From positions 83,083,566 to 83,147,565 of the forward strand of contig NC_080175.1 in assembly GCF_950295315.1 (NCBI RefSeq): DNA of 64,000 nt, written 5' to 3'. The notes beneath the pieces were generated by a model. It was given only the letters and a program-made list of their open reading frames with translations. It was not told the origin of the DNA and did not search any database. Source of the DNA: Erinaceus europaeus. Taxonomy: Eukaryota; Chordata; Mammalia; Eulipotyphla; Erinaceidae. The position numbers were made by a program, and so were the translations under genes. Shown piece by piece: positions 45,399 through 56,610 of the stretch. Each line of letters starts with the position of its first letter. The first letter of the stretch is position 1.

Positions 45399-46747
45399 CT
45401 AAGAAGATCTGAAAGGGAAACTAAAAGCAGGACCTGATCAAATTGTAAATAGGGCACCAAAGTAAAAACCCATTGGTGAGGGGTAGACATGCAGCTTCCA
45501 GGGCCAGTGGGTGGTGGAAGTGGGCGGGAGGTATGGGTCATAGTCCTTTGGTGGTGGGAATGGTGTTTATGTACACTCCTAGCAAAATGTAGACATATAA
45601 ATCAGTAGTTAATTAATATGAGAGGGGGAAATCAATTGTATGTCTCAAAGTTTCTCAAAAGACACACTGAATCTTTTTAATATATAGGCTATGTATTTGA
45701 TATGCGGACTCTCTCAAAAGCCTAGACCAAGTAGATTAGAAGCATCCAATAGCACAGCTATATACAAGATACTGGATACTGTACAGCAAACCATAACAAA
45801 GGGACTTTTCAAAGTTAACCCAATTAACAAATAATGTGATGATAATATTAACTATCGATTGTCTTTTTGAACCCTATACAGCAGGAACCTCACATCTTCA
45901 CTATAGAGCCCCTACTTCCCCCAGTCCTGGAACCCTTGGATAGGGCCCACTTTCCCGTATGCATCTCCCAATCCAAACCAAATAATATTGCATCCACCGA
46001 TCACAACCTAACCAAAGCAACGATTGCCACCTCAACATGCTTCACCTCAGAGTGTATCCAGAGACTTCACGTGTGGAATGACAACCCTTCAGCTTCATTA
46101 CTCGGGTGAGACCTCTCCTTTTATAGTACACTCTAATTTCATCTCAGGTAGTTCACTTTTTAACAAAGTCCCATAACCTAGATATACACCAGTTTCTGTG
46201 AGAGAGAGCTTATGTGCACACGTATCCATAAACTACTGCAAAATATATACCTGAAAGCAGAAGTACACTAGAGTTTGCAGTGATTACCTCCCTAACACTT
46301 CCTCTCCACTATTCATAGCTTGGGATCCATGATTGCTCAACAAATTGTTTGGCTTCATATGTTAACTCTCTTTTCAATCACCAGGTTCCAGATGCCACCA
46401 GGATGCTGGCTAGGCTTCCCTGGATTGAAGACCCCACCAATGTGTCCTGGAGCTCAGCTTCCCCAGAGACACACCTTACTAGGGTTAGAGAGAGGCAGAC
46501 TGGGAGTATGGACCGACCAGTCAACGCCCATGTTCAGCAGGGAAGCAATTACAGAAGCCAGACCTTCTACCTTCTGCAACCCACAATGACCCTGGGTCCA
46601 TGCTCCCAGAGGGCTAGAGAATGGGAAAGCTATCATGGGAGGGGGTGGGTTATGGGGATTGGGTGGTGGGAATTGTGTGGAGTTGTACCCCTCCTACCTT
46701 ATGTTTTTGTTCATTAATCCTTTCTTAAATAAAAAATTAAAAAAAAA
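45399..46747 (+). mobile_element. L1 3' UTR
   Basis: About 1.35 kb, unusually long. It is shared with the truncated L1 at 22366-23890 and contains the block (46360-46620) found in many fragments here. AATAAA at 46728-46733. Confidence 0.9.
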
Positions 46748-47021
46748 TCCTACTAAACCATGTCATATGGCTACTGCAAATATTTTGGATTAATCCTTTT
46801 AAAAGTAGCTTATCCTTTGAATAGCTAAAGGAAGGTTATATCAACAGCAGAGGATCTTTACTACATAGTATATATTTAAAGCTGTAACATATACTTTCTA
46901 GAACATTGTCACAAAAGTTCATTATAATTGATTTAGGAGAAATGATTCATGGTAATATATGTATATGTTATTATATATGTATGTATTTTAAATAAAAGAT
47001 ATAAAACAAACAAACAAACAT
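46748..47021 (+). mobile_element. Probable 3'-transduced flank of a source L1
   Basis: It lies between the L1's own A-tract and the right target duplication, is absent from the other L1 ends here, and has its own AATAAA (46991-46996) and a short A-rich tail with AAAC repeats. This is the layout of read-through transcription into the source locus. Confidence 0.8.
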
Positions 47022-47415
47022 AAAAGCCAGAACTACCTTCTGCACCCCCAAAAGAATTCTATTCCATACTGCCAGAGGGGGAGAAATGTTAGAAGAAGAT
47101 GACTAGAGGGATCTGAACTCCAATTCCATCAGGTCCAGAGAGAGAAGAAGAAAAACGGGAGAACATTCAGGAGTAGTAACTGGTATAGGTGTGACTTGGA
47201 AAGGAAGATTAGGCAGGACCATAAAACATGTGCATATACTTACAGAAATAACAGTCAACTCCTGTCTGTGACCTTGGAAGAACTACTGCAATTTCCAATA
47301 GAGGGAATAGCGATGCAGGACTCTGGTAGTGGCAATGGTGAGGAATTATATCACTGCTATCTCATAATTTTGTAAATCAATATGAAATCACTAATAAAAA
47401 TTTAAAGAGTGTTTC
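47022..47415 (+). mobile_element. Old L1 3' UTR, right half
   Basis: It begins with the second copy of the 14-bp duplication. It continues the 39110-39303 fragment to 'tcataattttgtaaatcaat' and a tail with AATAAA. Confidence 0.8.
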
Positions 47416-47429
47416 CCTTTAGAAAAATA

Positions 47430-47545
47430 GTCATCCCCACCTGCAGCTTTGCAAGTGGTAAAGCAGCACTCTCTCCCTCTCTACTGCCCCCTTCCCTCTC
47501 AATTTCTGGCTGTCTCTAGCCAATAAATAAATAAAGATATTTTTT
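47430..47545 (+). mobile_element. ERI-2 SINE, 3' part
   Basis: From tccccacctgcagctttgc through the CT block and 'ctagccaataaataaataaa'. The head is absent. Confidence 0.75.
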
Positions 47546-47562
47546 AAAAAAGAAAAATAGTC

Positions 47563-47795
47563 TGAGGGAAAGGCAGTGGCACAGTTGGTTAAGCACACAC
47601 ATTACAGGGAGCAAGAGTGCTGCTTCAAGTCCCCGCTTCCCACCTGCAAGGGGAAAACTTCACAAGTGGTGAAGCAGTGATGCAGGTGTCTCTCTCTCTC
47701 TCTCCCTCTCTCTACCTCCCCCTGCCCTCTCAGTTTGTCTCCATCTCTAACCAATAATAAATACATAAAATTATTTTAAAAAAGAAAAATAATCT
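47563..47795 (+). mobile_element. ERI-2 SINE
   Basis: Head gagggaaaggcagtggcaca, B-box region, CT block and A-rich tail. Confidence 0.88.
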
Positions 47796-48185
47796 GAAAA
47801 TGAAGAGATAATCCATATACAGATAGCAATATTTTAATCCATATATAACAAAGCACTTGGATCCAGAGTAATAAGAATAAAACTTAAATTCACTAATAAT
47901 AAAATAATATATACAAAATGACTGCCCAGGTTAATGGCATGTGGCCTTTCTCATTGAGTCATGCTAGATTCCAAATGTGGAATATAAACATACATATCAC
48001 ATATACTATACATATATGTACATATATGTAGTTAACACTGTTTTATGAAAATCACTATTTTGTTGAGAAAAAAGAAGACTAAAATAGGAGTACAGAGTTT
48101 ACACATGCATATAAATATGCATTTTCTTAGTCAGAAAGGAAAATCTGAAATAAATCTTCAAAACAACATAAACTCTTTCTATTCT
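47796..48185. other. Unannotated AT-rich sequence
   Basis: Nothing recognised except short TA/CA-rich stretches near 47995-48030. Confidence 0.4.
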
Positions 48186-48189
48186 TTTT

Positions 48190-48217
48190 TTACTTTCTTT
48201 TTAATTTTTTATTATAT

Positions 48218-48252
<35 letters not shown>

Positions 48253-48440
48253 TTGGATACAGATGGTCAGAAATTGAGAGGGAAAGGAGGGGTAGAGAGG
48301 ATGAGAGACAGAGGGACACCTGCAGCACTGCTTCACCACTTGTAAAGCTTTCCCCCTGCAGGTGGGGACTGGGGGCTCGAACCTGGGTCCTTGTGCATTC
48401 CACTATGTGCACTTAACCAGGTGCAACACCACCTGGCCCT
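48190..48440 (-). mobile_element. ERI-2 SINE with (TTTA)n tail
   Basis: The tail complement is a TTTA array (48212-48254). The core and head complement (caaccacctggccct side) are well kept, with B-box complement gggctcgaacctggg. Confidence 0.92.
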
Positions 48441-49585
48441 AAATTCTTTCTATTCTTAAAACCATTTGGACCAACAGCAACCTGATCTAGGTTTTATTGT
48501 CCATTGTAAGTATTTCCTATCAATTGTTTACATAACTTTGACTCTGGAAGTCTAATCAGAGAAAGACTAGTATTTATCATTCTGACTAAATTATCATGTA
48601 GAGGGACGGTTGGTCAAACATGGATGAAACAGTCACTTGGAATGTATTTCTTAACCGGTGTCTAATTAGATAATGTATTTAAGAAGATTATGAACTCATT
48701 TATCAAAGTTGGACATTTCAAATATAGGCATGCTATAGTTAAACAATAAAACTCTAGGAGGTAGTGGTTAGAGGAGAAATTCAATATTTTATCACAGGAA
48801 ATATAATTAAGTCAATGACATCTGTGCCGTGAAACAGACTTTCTCAGTTCAGATTCATCTTGGAAACTGTTCTCTTCTTGCCAAAAATGAAGAACTATCA
48901 CAAAACTCCCTGCTATGTAGTTTCCTTTAGCTCAGCAGGTGGCTGAACCCTTACAACAGAGCAGACCACAGAGGCAGGGAGCAAGAAAAAAGCATTTCAT
49001 AGAGACCCTGATTTGGCAGAGAGACAATTTACTTAGATGCATGGGAGAATACAGTGATTATAAAACCATTAGAAATTGTCTACAATTATTTTGTGAATTC
49101 CTTGATACTGATACCTTGATAAAAGGAAATTAGCATGAATTAGGGAGACCAAAGAATAAAAGACTCTGATAACCACAAATTTGAATATCAGAACAACAAA
49201 AACCACAGCAGGGACAAACAAAATCAAGTGAAATGAAGTAAATGAAAAATTAAAACCATTTTCAAATTGGACTGAAATAATAGGAAGAGATACTGTAAGA
49301 ATGGAAACCGACACCTGAAGCTCACAGCATATAACACTACTTCTCCACTGAAAAAGTTGTTGCTATTACTTATTTCTCATTTCAAGGTATAGATTCAGTT
49401 ATTGCTAAACTTTTCGTTTTCTGTTATTTTCACAAGGTACAAATTTATAGAATCTTACAAGGTATAAATAAAAAACTATATATTCCGTGAGAAAAGAAAT
49501 AGAGGCCATTTGAACTAAAACTGTACTTATGAAGGAAATGAAATTTTTTGTTTGAATTACTGATTTCTTTATAGTAGCATAACTT
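48441..49585. other. Repeat-poor sequence
   Basis: No mobile element recognised. Frames below 82 codons. Confidence 0.45.
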
Positions 49586-49589
49586 TTTT

Positions 49590-49912
49590 TTTTTTTTGCC
49601 TCCAGGGTTATCACTGGGGCTGGGTGCCTGCATTAAGAATCCTCTACTCCTTGAGGCTTTTTTCCCCCCATTTTTGTTGCCCTTGTTGTTATTACTATTG
49701 TTGTTGTTGTTGTTGGATAGGACAGAGAGAAATCAAGAGTGGTGGGGGGAGACCAAGAAGGGGTGAGAAAGACAGACACCAGCAGATTCACTTCACAGCT
49801 TGTGTAGCTACCCCACAGCAGGTGGGGAGCTGGGGACTCAAATCAGGATCCTTACACCACTTGCACTTCCTGCCATGTGCACTTAACCCACTGTGGTACC
49901 ACCAGGCCCGTA
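49590..49912 (-). mobile_element. ERI-1 SINE with tail module
   Basis: T-run, tail-module complement, TTG repeats, purine block, core and a diverged head complement (gtaccaccaggcccg). Confidence 0.88.
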
Positions 49913-50264
49913 GTGGCATAACTTTTATCTTCAGTTATAAATATATGCATGCACATTTTATCTCCTCAGATAAGGAAACTGTCTTATTTATGTACATATG
50001 ATGGCATGTAATAGACATATAATATTTTCATGGAGTTGAATAAGGAATGGATGAGTAGTATATCATACAATCATTACATTTTTCCTCAGCAACAGAAAGG
50101 GTTGGAAAATACACTGGACTTGACATAAAGCAGTAAATTCTGGATTTATATTCTTTTCCTGTGGGTGTCAGTCATTTGCTATTAGGCAGATCATATCCTC
50201 TAGATATTTCAAATTGCATTTTACTGAGTAATATGGAAGACACTAGAGAACTCTGTAATGGGCT

Positions 50265-50480
50265 AAATTGTGCCATCCCCAAAAAATTATACGATGGAAA
50301 ACTTTAACTTTCATAACCCATGAATAATATTTTTGGACACAGTTTTCTTGTATAAAGGTAATTAAATAAAATGGAGTTCTTAGGGTAGCCTCTTAATCCA
50401 GGTTAATTGGCTTAGTGTTCTTGTGAAAACAGAAAAATTTTGACACAGAAATACAGAATGAGTGGAGACAAACAGACACA
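50265..50480 (+). mobile_element. Possible ancient mammalian interspersed repeat
   Basis: The order 'gccatccccaaaaaattata ... gtaattaaataaaatgg ... cctcttaatccaggttaat ... gtgttcttgtgaaaac' matches a pattern I remember from widespread MaLR-like repeats. The name is uncertain. Confidence 0.35.
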
Positions 50481-50514
50481 CAATGTTTACTAGTAAGCTA
50501 AAGAGAGCAGATTG

Positions 50515-50860
50515 GGGGGGCGGGCAGTAGTGCAGTGGGTTCAGCGCACATGTCGAGAACAGGAGCCGGAGTAAGGATCCCAGTTCCAGCTTCTGGCCAC
50601 CCACTTGCAGGGGCTGGGGTCGCCTCATGGGCAGTGAAGCAGGTCTGCAGGTGTCTATCTTTCTCTCCCCCTCTCTGTCTTCCCCCTCCTCTCTCCATTT
50701 CTCTCTGTCCTATCCAACAAGAACAGCAATAGCAACAATAACAACAACAACAACAAGGGCAACAAAATGGGAAAAAAATGGACTCCAGGAGCAGTGGATT
50801 CATAGTGCAGGCACCGAGCCCCAACGATAACCCTGGAGGCAAAATAAATAAACAAATAAA
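50515..50860 (+). mobile_element. ERI-1 SINE with tail module
   Basis: Complete, with head ggcgggcagtagtgcagtgg, a locally altered B-box side, CAA repeats and tail module 50780-50843. Confidence 0.92.
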
Positions 50861-50967
50861 AATAGATTGAAATAAATTCTTTTCTTACAGCTCTAAAAAG
50901 AACCAATACCACCAACATCTTTATTTGGAAATTCTAGACCACAGAACTATAAGAAAATTGATTTATG

Positions 50968-51180
50968 GGGGGCTGGGTGGTGGTGCACCTGGTTGAGTGG
51001 ACATGTTGTGATGTGCAAGGATCCGGATTCAAGCCCCTAGTCCCCACCTATAGGATGAAAGCTTCAGGAGTGGTGAATCAGTGTTGCTGGTGTCTTTCTG
51101 TCTCCCTCTCTATATCCCCTTCCTTCTCAATTGGTGGGTATCTCTATCAAGTAAATAAAGATTTTATAAATAAAAAAAAC
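50968..51180 (+). mobile_element. ERI-2 SINE
   Basis: Head ggggctgggtggtggtgcac, B box ggattcaagcccc, CT block, A-rich tail. Confidence 0.92.
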
Positions 51181-51374
51181 ACTATTAAAAACTTTTTTTA
51201 AAAAAAGGAAATTAATTTATGTCATCTAACAATAAGCAACCTCGTCGGTAATACTTTCGAAAACCCTGAGAGCCATGTTGGTGAAGAAAGATATTCGTAA
51301 ATTTTAAAATATTGTTGTGATTGATAGCAAACTGCCCTACATAATTCTAGAGCACCAATTAACAATTTTCCTTT

Positions 51375-51578
51375 TTAAAAACATCTTTATTCAGATACAG
51401 ACAGAAAGAAGTCGAGAGGGAAGGAGGGACAGAGGACGAGAGAGACAGATACCTATAGCACCGCTTCACTAATTGTGAAGCTTCCCCCTTGCAGGTGGGG
51501 ACCAGAGTTTTGAACCCAATTCCTCGTGCACTATAATGTATGTGATCAACCAGGTGTGCCACTGACTCGCTCCCAAAT
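51375..51578 (-). mobile_element. ERI-2 SINE
   Basis: A-tail complement, purine block, core and head complement ending caccaggtgtgccactgac-like sequence. Confidence 0.85.
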
Positions 51579-51649
51579 AATTTTTCTATAAGTGGGCAAT
51601 ATTCAGACTTTGTAAGTATCATGCAATATCTATTTCATAACTGTATTTA

Positions 51650-52170
51650 TGTTTAGGCAGTATTCCCAGGGTCTCACATATATGGGATAAAGCTGAACAG
51701 CCTTCTTGGCTCTAGTTTTTATCCTTAATATGGTAGGAGATGGGGGATTTAGGCATAAGGAACTCCACAGTTCCCAGGCTAACTTTTCCATTCTGGCACA
51801 GAGCAAAGATAGGAGAGATGTCACAGCACCAGACCTACCTCCAGTGCTGTGACACTGAAATCCAAATAATAGCCGCATCACCTCTCCAGACCCCTGCCCC
51901 ACTGGGGAAAGACAGAAACAGGCTGGGAGTGTGGCTTGACCTGCCAACACCCATGTCCAGTGGAGAAACAATTATAGAAGCCAGACCTTCCACCTTCTAT
52001 CCCCTATAATGATCCTGTGTCCATATTCCCAGAGGGATAAAGAACAAGAAAGCTTCCAACGGAGGGGATGGGATATGGAATTTCCTGTAGTGGAAATTGT
52101 GTGGAATTATACCTCTCTTATCCTATGGTCTTGTTGATCATTATTAAATCAATAAAAAAAATGGAGAAAA
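51650..52170 (+). mobile_element. Old L1 3' UTR end
   Basis: The last 300 bp match 46400-46740 (acccctgccccactgggga, 'gaaacaattatagaagccag'). It ends in AATAAA and an A-tract near 52170. The first part is diverged. Confidence 0.75.
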
Positions 52171-52224
52171 AAAAAGACTAGACATGCACCTTACCCTGTA
52201 AGCTATCTTTGTGGCTCCCAATAT

Positions 52225-52345
52225 TTTATTCTTCTATGTAAGAGCCAGAGATAGAAAGAAGAACATTTTATCACCGCTACTCCACCATACTGTCACATGG
52301 TGCTAGGGCTGAAACCCAGTGCCTCTTGCATTATATTCCTTCAAT
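52225..52345 (-). mobile_element. Old SINE remnant
   Basis: Weak purine block, then 'tgctagggctgaaacccag', a degenerate B-box complement. Confidence 0.4.
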
Positions 52346-52354
52346 ACTGTTAGG

Positions 52355-52565
52355 GGTAGGTAGGCAGTGGTGCACCTCTCTGAGTGCACATAATACAGTA
52401 CCCAAGGACCTAGGTTCAAACCACTGGTCCCCCCCTTGCAAGGCGAAGCTTCAGGAGTGAAGAAATGGTGCTGTAGATCTCTCTCTCTCTCTCCTCCTCC
52501 CCACTTTTTACCTCGAACTTTCCTCTTAATTTCTGTGTCTCTATGCAAAAATAAAGAAAATGCTC
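52355..52565 (+). mobile_element. ERI-2 SINE
   Basis: Head ggtaggtaggcagtggtgca, B-box region, CT block and A-rich tail. Confidence 0.82.
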
Positions 52566-52774
52566 TTAAAATGTAAATTATTGTATATTATTAAAATGTA
52601 AAAGGCATTCTTATCTTACATTCTGCACAGTCAGGGGGTGCAGTTTGTCAATCCGTGCATCTGAGTGATATGACAAGGATTTTAGATCATGTTTGATAAG
52701 ATTGAAAAATGCCATTCAAATGCTTGTTATAAAAATAAGTCTATATATCTTTATTTATATTTTCCCATTCTTTC

Positions 52775-52922
52775 TTTTTTTAATTTTTATTTATAAAAAA
52801 GGAAACACTGACAAAAACCATAGGATAAGAGGGGTACAACTCCACATAATTCCGACCACCAGATCTCTGTATCCCATCCCTCCCCTGATAGCTTTCCTGT
52901 TCTTTATCCCTCTGGGAGTCAT
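52775..52922 (-). mobile_element. L1 3' end, minus strand
   Basis: Complement of the last 150 bp of the young L1 3' UTR (cagagggataaagaacagg, 'gggtacaactccacataatt'). Confidence 0.8.
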
Positions 52923-52924
52923 AA

Positions 52925-53075
52925 TCATTAACCTGTATATGTGATGCTAGGAAAACAATTGCAGTTTCCAATGGAGGGAATGGGGACAGAGAACTTTGCT
53001 GGTGGGAATGCTGTGCAGTTATTTATATCCCTGTTATTTTATGATTTTGTAAATCAATAATAAAAAATTTAAAAA
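52925..53075 (+). mobile_element. Old L1 3' end, plus strand
   Basis: It matches 47285-47410 (caatttccaatagagggaat, 'attttgtaaatcaataataa'). It abuts the minus-strand L1 end. Confidence 0.75.
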
Positions 53076-54399
53076 TGAGCCTATTTAAATAAAACTTTCA
53101 TTGCTTTTAGTAAAATTTATCTTTTTCAATTAGCTTCCTCTTTTTTAATGCCCCTCCCAAAGTTATAATCGGTGGGGAATACAGCTCATTTTTCTTAATT
53201 TAAACCTACCATTGAAAATTTAATTCTAAGGAAATACTCCTAAGCATCAGGTCTACGGTCTGCTGACATTATGAAGGATAGACAATTTAGATGAATATTC
53301 AGATTTTTTCTGTATGATCCTCCTTGCCCAATACACAATGATTTAATAAGTTTAGAATCAACATGGTACTAGGCATTGACTTCACTACAGAATTAGCTAT
53401 ATTGATTCTTCACTGATGTCAAAGCATACTTTGGGTAGAAAATTGTGATTAATATAGCCTGCAAAAGAGTATACATACCAAAGCCCCACAGCCAATTCAA
53501 AAATATATAGTCCAATAAGCACAGACTAGACAGTTTGCTGGCTAATCACAAAATCGAATTTGTTCTTAAATGGCAGGATGTATGTGCTGGAATTATAATT
53601 ACAATCCCAGTGCTCACTACTTTTCTTAGGAAATCAGCTATTAAGTTTGTGAAGTGATAAGCAACTCTTGGTTCTGCTTAACTAACTAACCTTTATTCTT
53701 TCTACATCTATTACTATGGATAAACAAAAAATAATAAACTGTACTCCTGAGTGCAAAAAAAAAAAAAAGAAAGAAAGAAAGAAAACCTTCTGCTTTCAGT
53801 TTAAAACCAAGTTTCAATTGTAAGGAGAGGATTAGAAATTCATTGTTGATAGATGAGTAAACTAGAACACAATTTTTTAAACCAGCAGATATTTCTTCCT
53901 TTATCTCTGAACATCTTGTCTTATTTCCTTCCAATTACATTTCTTCCCCCTTCCATGAACAACAAATATGTCACTTCTATCATTCTCCTGCTGGTGGCCT
54001 TCTGGAAGATGATTGAATTATCCAGTCTTTGGGAGGAACAAGCTGTTTTATGTCTTGAGTGCCATGGATTGTGTAGATTTTCTTGCTCAGGCGTCTTTCA
54101 CCAGTTATTACAGATTTTAAGCTACTTTTGCAGAGTAATGTTCTCCTGAAGGAAATAAGGAATGAAAACAGGGGCTCCATGCAGTCTTTGCAGGCACAAA
54201 ATCATGATAATGAGCTTTCCCCACATCGTAATGAGAGATGGAAATTGGAAGAAATAATTAAGGGTTTTGAAGAATCATTAAAATGTTGTCTGCATCGAAT
54301 TCTCTGTTATTTACTAAACTAGAGACTTTTAATTCTAACCCTTGACTTTCAGAATAAAGATCTCTAAAGGCAAGTCTTACATAGTGTTTTTTCTGGTAA
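53076..54399. other. Repeat-poor sequence
   Basis: An A/GAAA tract lies at 53756-53785. No element or host exon recognised. The frame at 54083-54322 (79 codons) has no known motif. Confidence 0.4.
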
Positions 54400-55085
54400 C
54401 AAATCACTGCAATTTAGTTACCATAAACAAATTTCATTTAGCATACCAACTCTTAGTTTCTGTGTGTCCGAAATAAAGGCACAGTTTAACTGGACATTTT
54501 GTTCAGGTTCACACAAGGCTAAAAATCCAGGTGCCAATCAGGCTACCTACTTCCCAAAGCCTATGGTAGTTTATGATTTTCACACAGTTCTGAGCAGAAT
54601 TCAGGCTCTTGGAGCTCTAGTTGTCTTAAGAACAAGACAAAACATAGCTGTTTGCTTTAAGGCCAGTAATAGATTCTCTCTAGCCATTTTTCTCAAACGG
54701 ATTCTAAAGTATAAATTTAGAATTTAAAAACAGGTTTCTAACAGTAGCTCCAAAGATTTCATGCCCTACTTTCAAGTACCAGCACATGTTGAGACACTGC
54801 TTCCTTGATTGTCACTTTGCAGCTGGCTTTAGATAGGAAATATATCCGTGTGTACCTGATCTAAGTTATGTAAGCACTGTGGACAGTGGAATTTCCTCTG
54901 TTTGATAGTAGTTAAGGAAGTAAAAGGGATTAGAAATACAGGAAAGGGCTCTAAAATGCCTTTTGTGATTGAAGATGGATCAGACCATGAGAAAGAATGG
55001 AGATAACTTCCAGGGGGCAAAAACCAGATTCAAACTGAGATCAACAATAGAACCCTTCCAACTGTTAGAATAATCTTGGAAACAG
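54400..55085 (+). mobile_element. Probable ancient interspersed repeat
   Basis: 'agtttctgtgtgtcc ... ggcacagtttaactgg ... tcaggttcacacaaggctaa ... cagaattcaggctcttgg' follows the order of a repeat common across placental mammals, strongly diverged. I recognise the pattern but cannot name it with confidence. The second half (54730-55085) is less certain. Confidence 0.4.
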
Positions 55086-55239
55086 ATTCATTTCCATTTT
55101 CTTTGGTCAGAAGCGGAGGGAATTACTCCAGTTATGCCCCCAAAGGGTTACAATCCTGCTGAGAAATTGATTTTAATGAAATTATTTTGACTCAGGTAGA
55201 ATAGGGCTTCTGGCCATCAAAGTGAGAAGAAGGAATTTG

Positions 55240-55400
55240 TGGGATTTTTTTTTTAGATCATTTTGTTGGGGGGAAATGTTGATTTACAAAACTGTTGCTA
55301 CAGGTATACAATTTCACATCTCCCAGTGATAGGTGTTAGTTAGCACACCATACCCACCACCAACTTGTCCTCTTCCTCTTCCATAAACCAATGGAACTGG
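55240..55400 (-). mobile_element. Old L1 3' UTR end
   Basis: The T-run followed by 'gatttacaaaactgttgcta' and 'caccatacccaccacc' parallels the ends at 60825 and 58500. Confidence 0.5.
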
Positions 55401-55539
55401 TGATAATCTTAATCGCAACAAAGGAAAAGCAATACATGATTTAAAGAGATATTTTATTCAAAGTTTGTCATAATTTATTTCAGATTACTCCTCTATCCTC
55501 TTGTAAATCTTAGTTCTTATCAATCAAATGATGCTTACA

Positions 55540-55832
55540 AATTTTTTTAATATATTTATTTATTTTCCTTTATGTTGCCCTTGTTTTTTATTGTTGTTGT
55601 AGTTATTATTATTGTTGTTGATGTCGTCATTGTTGTATAGGACAGAAAGAAATGGAGACAGGAGGGGAAGACAGACAGGGGGAGAGAAAGACAGACACCT
55701 GCAGACCTGCTTCATCACCTGTGAAGCGACTCCCCTGCAGATGGGTAGCCAGGGGCTCGAACCAGGATCCATGCTCCCGTCCTTGCGCTTTGCCCGCTGC
55801 TCTTAACCTGCTTCGCTACCGCTGGACTCCTG
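55540..55832 (-). mobile_element. ERI-1 SINE
   Basis: Complete without tail module. B-box complement ggggctcgaaccaggatcc. Confidence 0.93.
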
Positions 55833-56044
55833 ATGCTTACAAATTTAAATTACTCTCTTTAAGAAGTGCTGGCTTTTTAAGGGTGTGAATGGTGTTTTAA
55901 ACCATTTTAAATCTGACAATAATTTGGGTATCACAATGCCCTGCTGGTCTCTGGACCTCCAAAGGTGATTATTAAAATTTTTAAAAAAGATAACTACTTT
56001 AGAGTAAATATTTTTCATGATAAAATATAATATGATAAATGTAT

Positions 56045-56267
56045 CTCTTTTAAAAATATTTTTATTATCTTTATTTATTTCATAAAGACAGCCAGATTGA
56101 GAGGAATAGGGAGACAGAGAGGAAGAGAAACAGAGACACCTGCAGTGCTGCTTCACCACTCACAAAGCTTTCTCCCTGCAGGTGGGGGCCCCAGGAGCTG
56201 GAACCTGGGTTCTTGAACACTGTAATGTGTGTGCTCAACCAGGTGCACCACCACCCAGCCCCCCATA
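56045..56267 (-). mobile_element. ERI-2 SINE
   Basis: All landmarks present. Head complement caccaggtgcaccaccaccc-like. Confidence 0.9.
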
Positions 56268-56526
56268 AATATATCTCTATAAGAGAATGTTTCCAAAATT
56301 TCTGATGAAACATTATTCAAGTGTCTGCTACAAGTCTGTGTATAAAAATAATGAATGTTTCTTAAAGAACACAACTACTACTTAGACATAAAATTTATTT
56401 GTATTATTATAAGAGAGGATTATATTCAATTTTCAAAAAGTGAGTTTACCCAGAAGATCTTCTCATATGCTTTAACTTTGAATCTCAGTAACATGCAGCT
56501 ATGTGTTCTCTACTTGGTTATATCCC

Positions 56527-56610
56527 CTGTACTAACATAAGCCAGAGCTAAGCAGTGCTCTAGATATGCGGCGCAGGGCGGGGCGATAAAGAAAAGAGAA
56601 AAAAGTACTC
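56527..56610 (+). mobile_element. Short SINE-like fragment
   Basis: Same core (cataagccagagctaagcag) as 33195-33275, with a purine-rich A tail. Confidence 0.4.

Larger units (their letters stand above)
39304..47021 (+). mobile_element. Full-length L1 with 3' transduction
   Basis: Order: 5' UTR (39304-40600), ORF1 (40601-41513), 61-bp spacer, ORF2 (41575-45398), 3' UTR to AATAAA at 46728 and an A-tract to 46747, then about 250 bp that are not L1, a second AATAAA at 46991 and a short A/AAAC tail. A perfect 14-bp duplication flanks it. ORF1 has two frameshifts. ORF2 has three in-frame stops and one frameshift. Damage is light for its length, so it is fairly young but not active as it stands. 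Confidence 0.95.

Noticed and set aside
54083..54322. 79-codon frame as a host exon
   Set aside because: No motif, no clear splice sites and no neighbouring exon pattern were seen.
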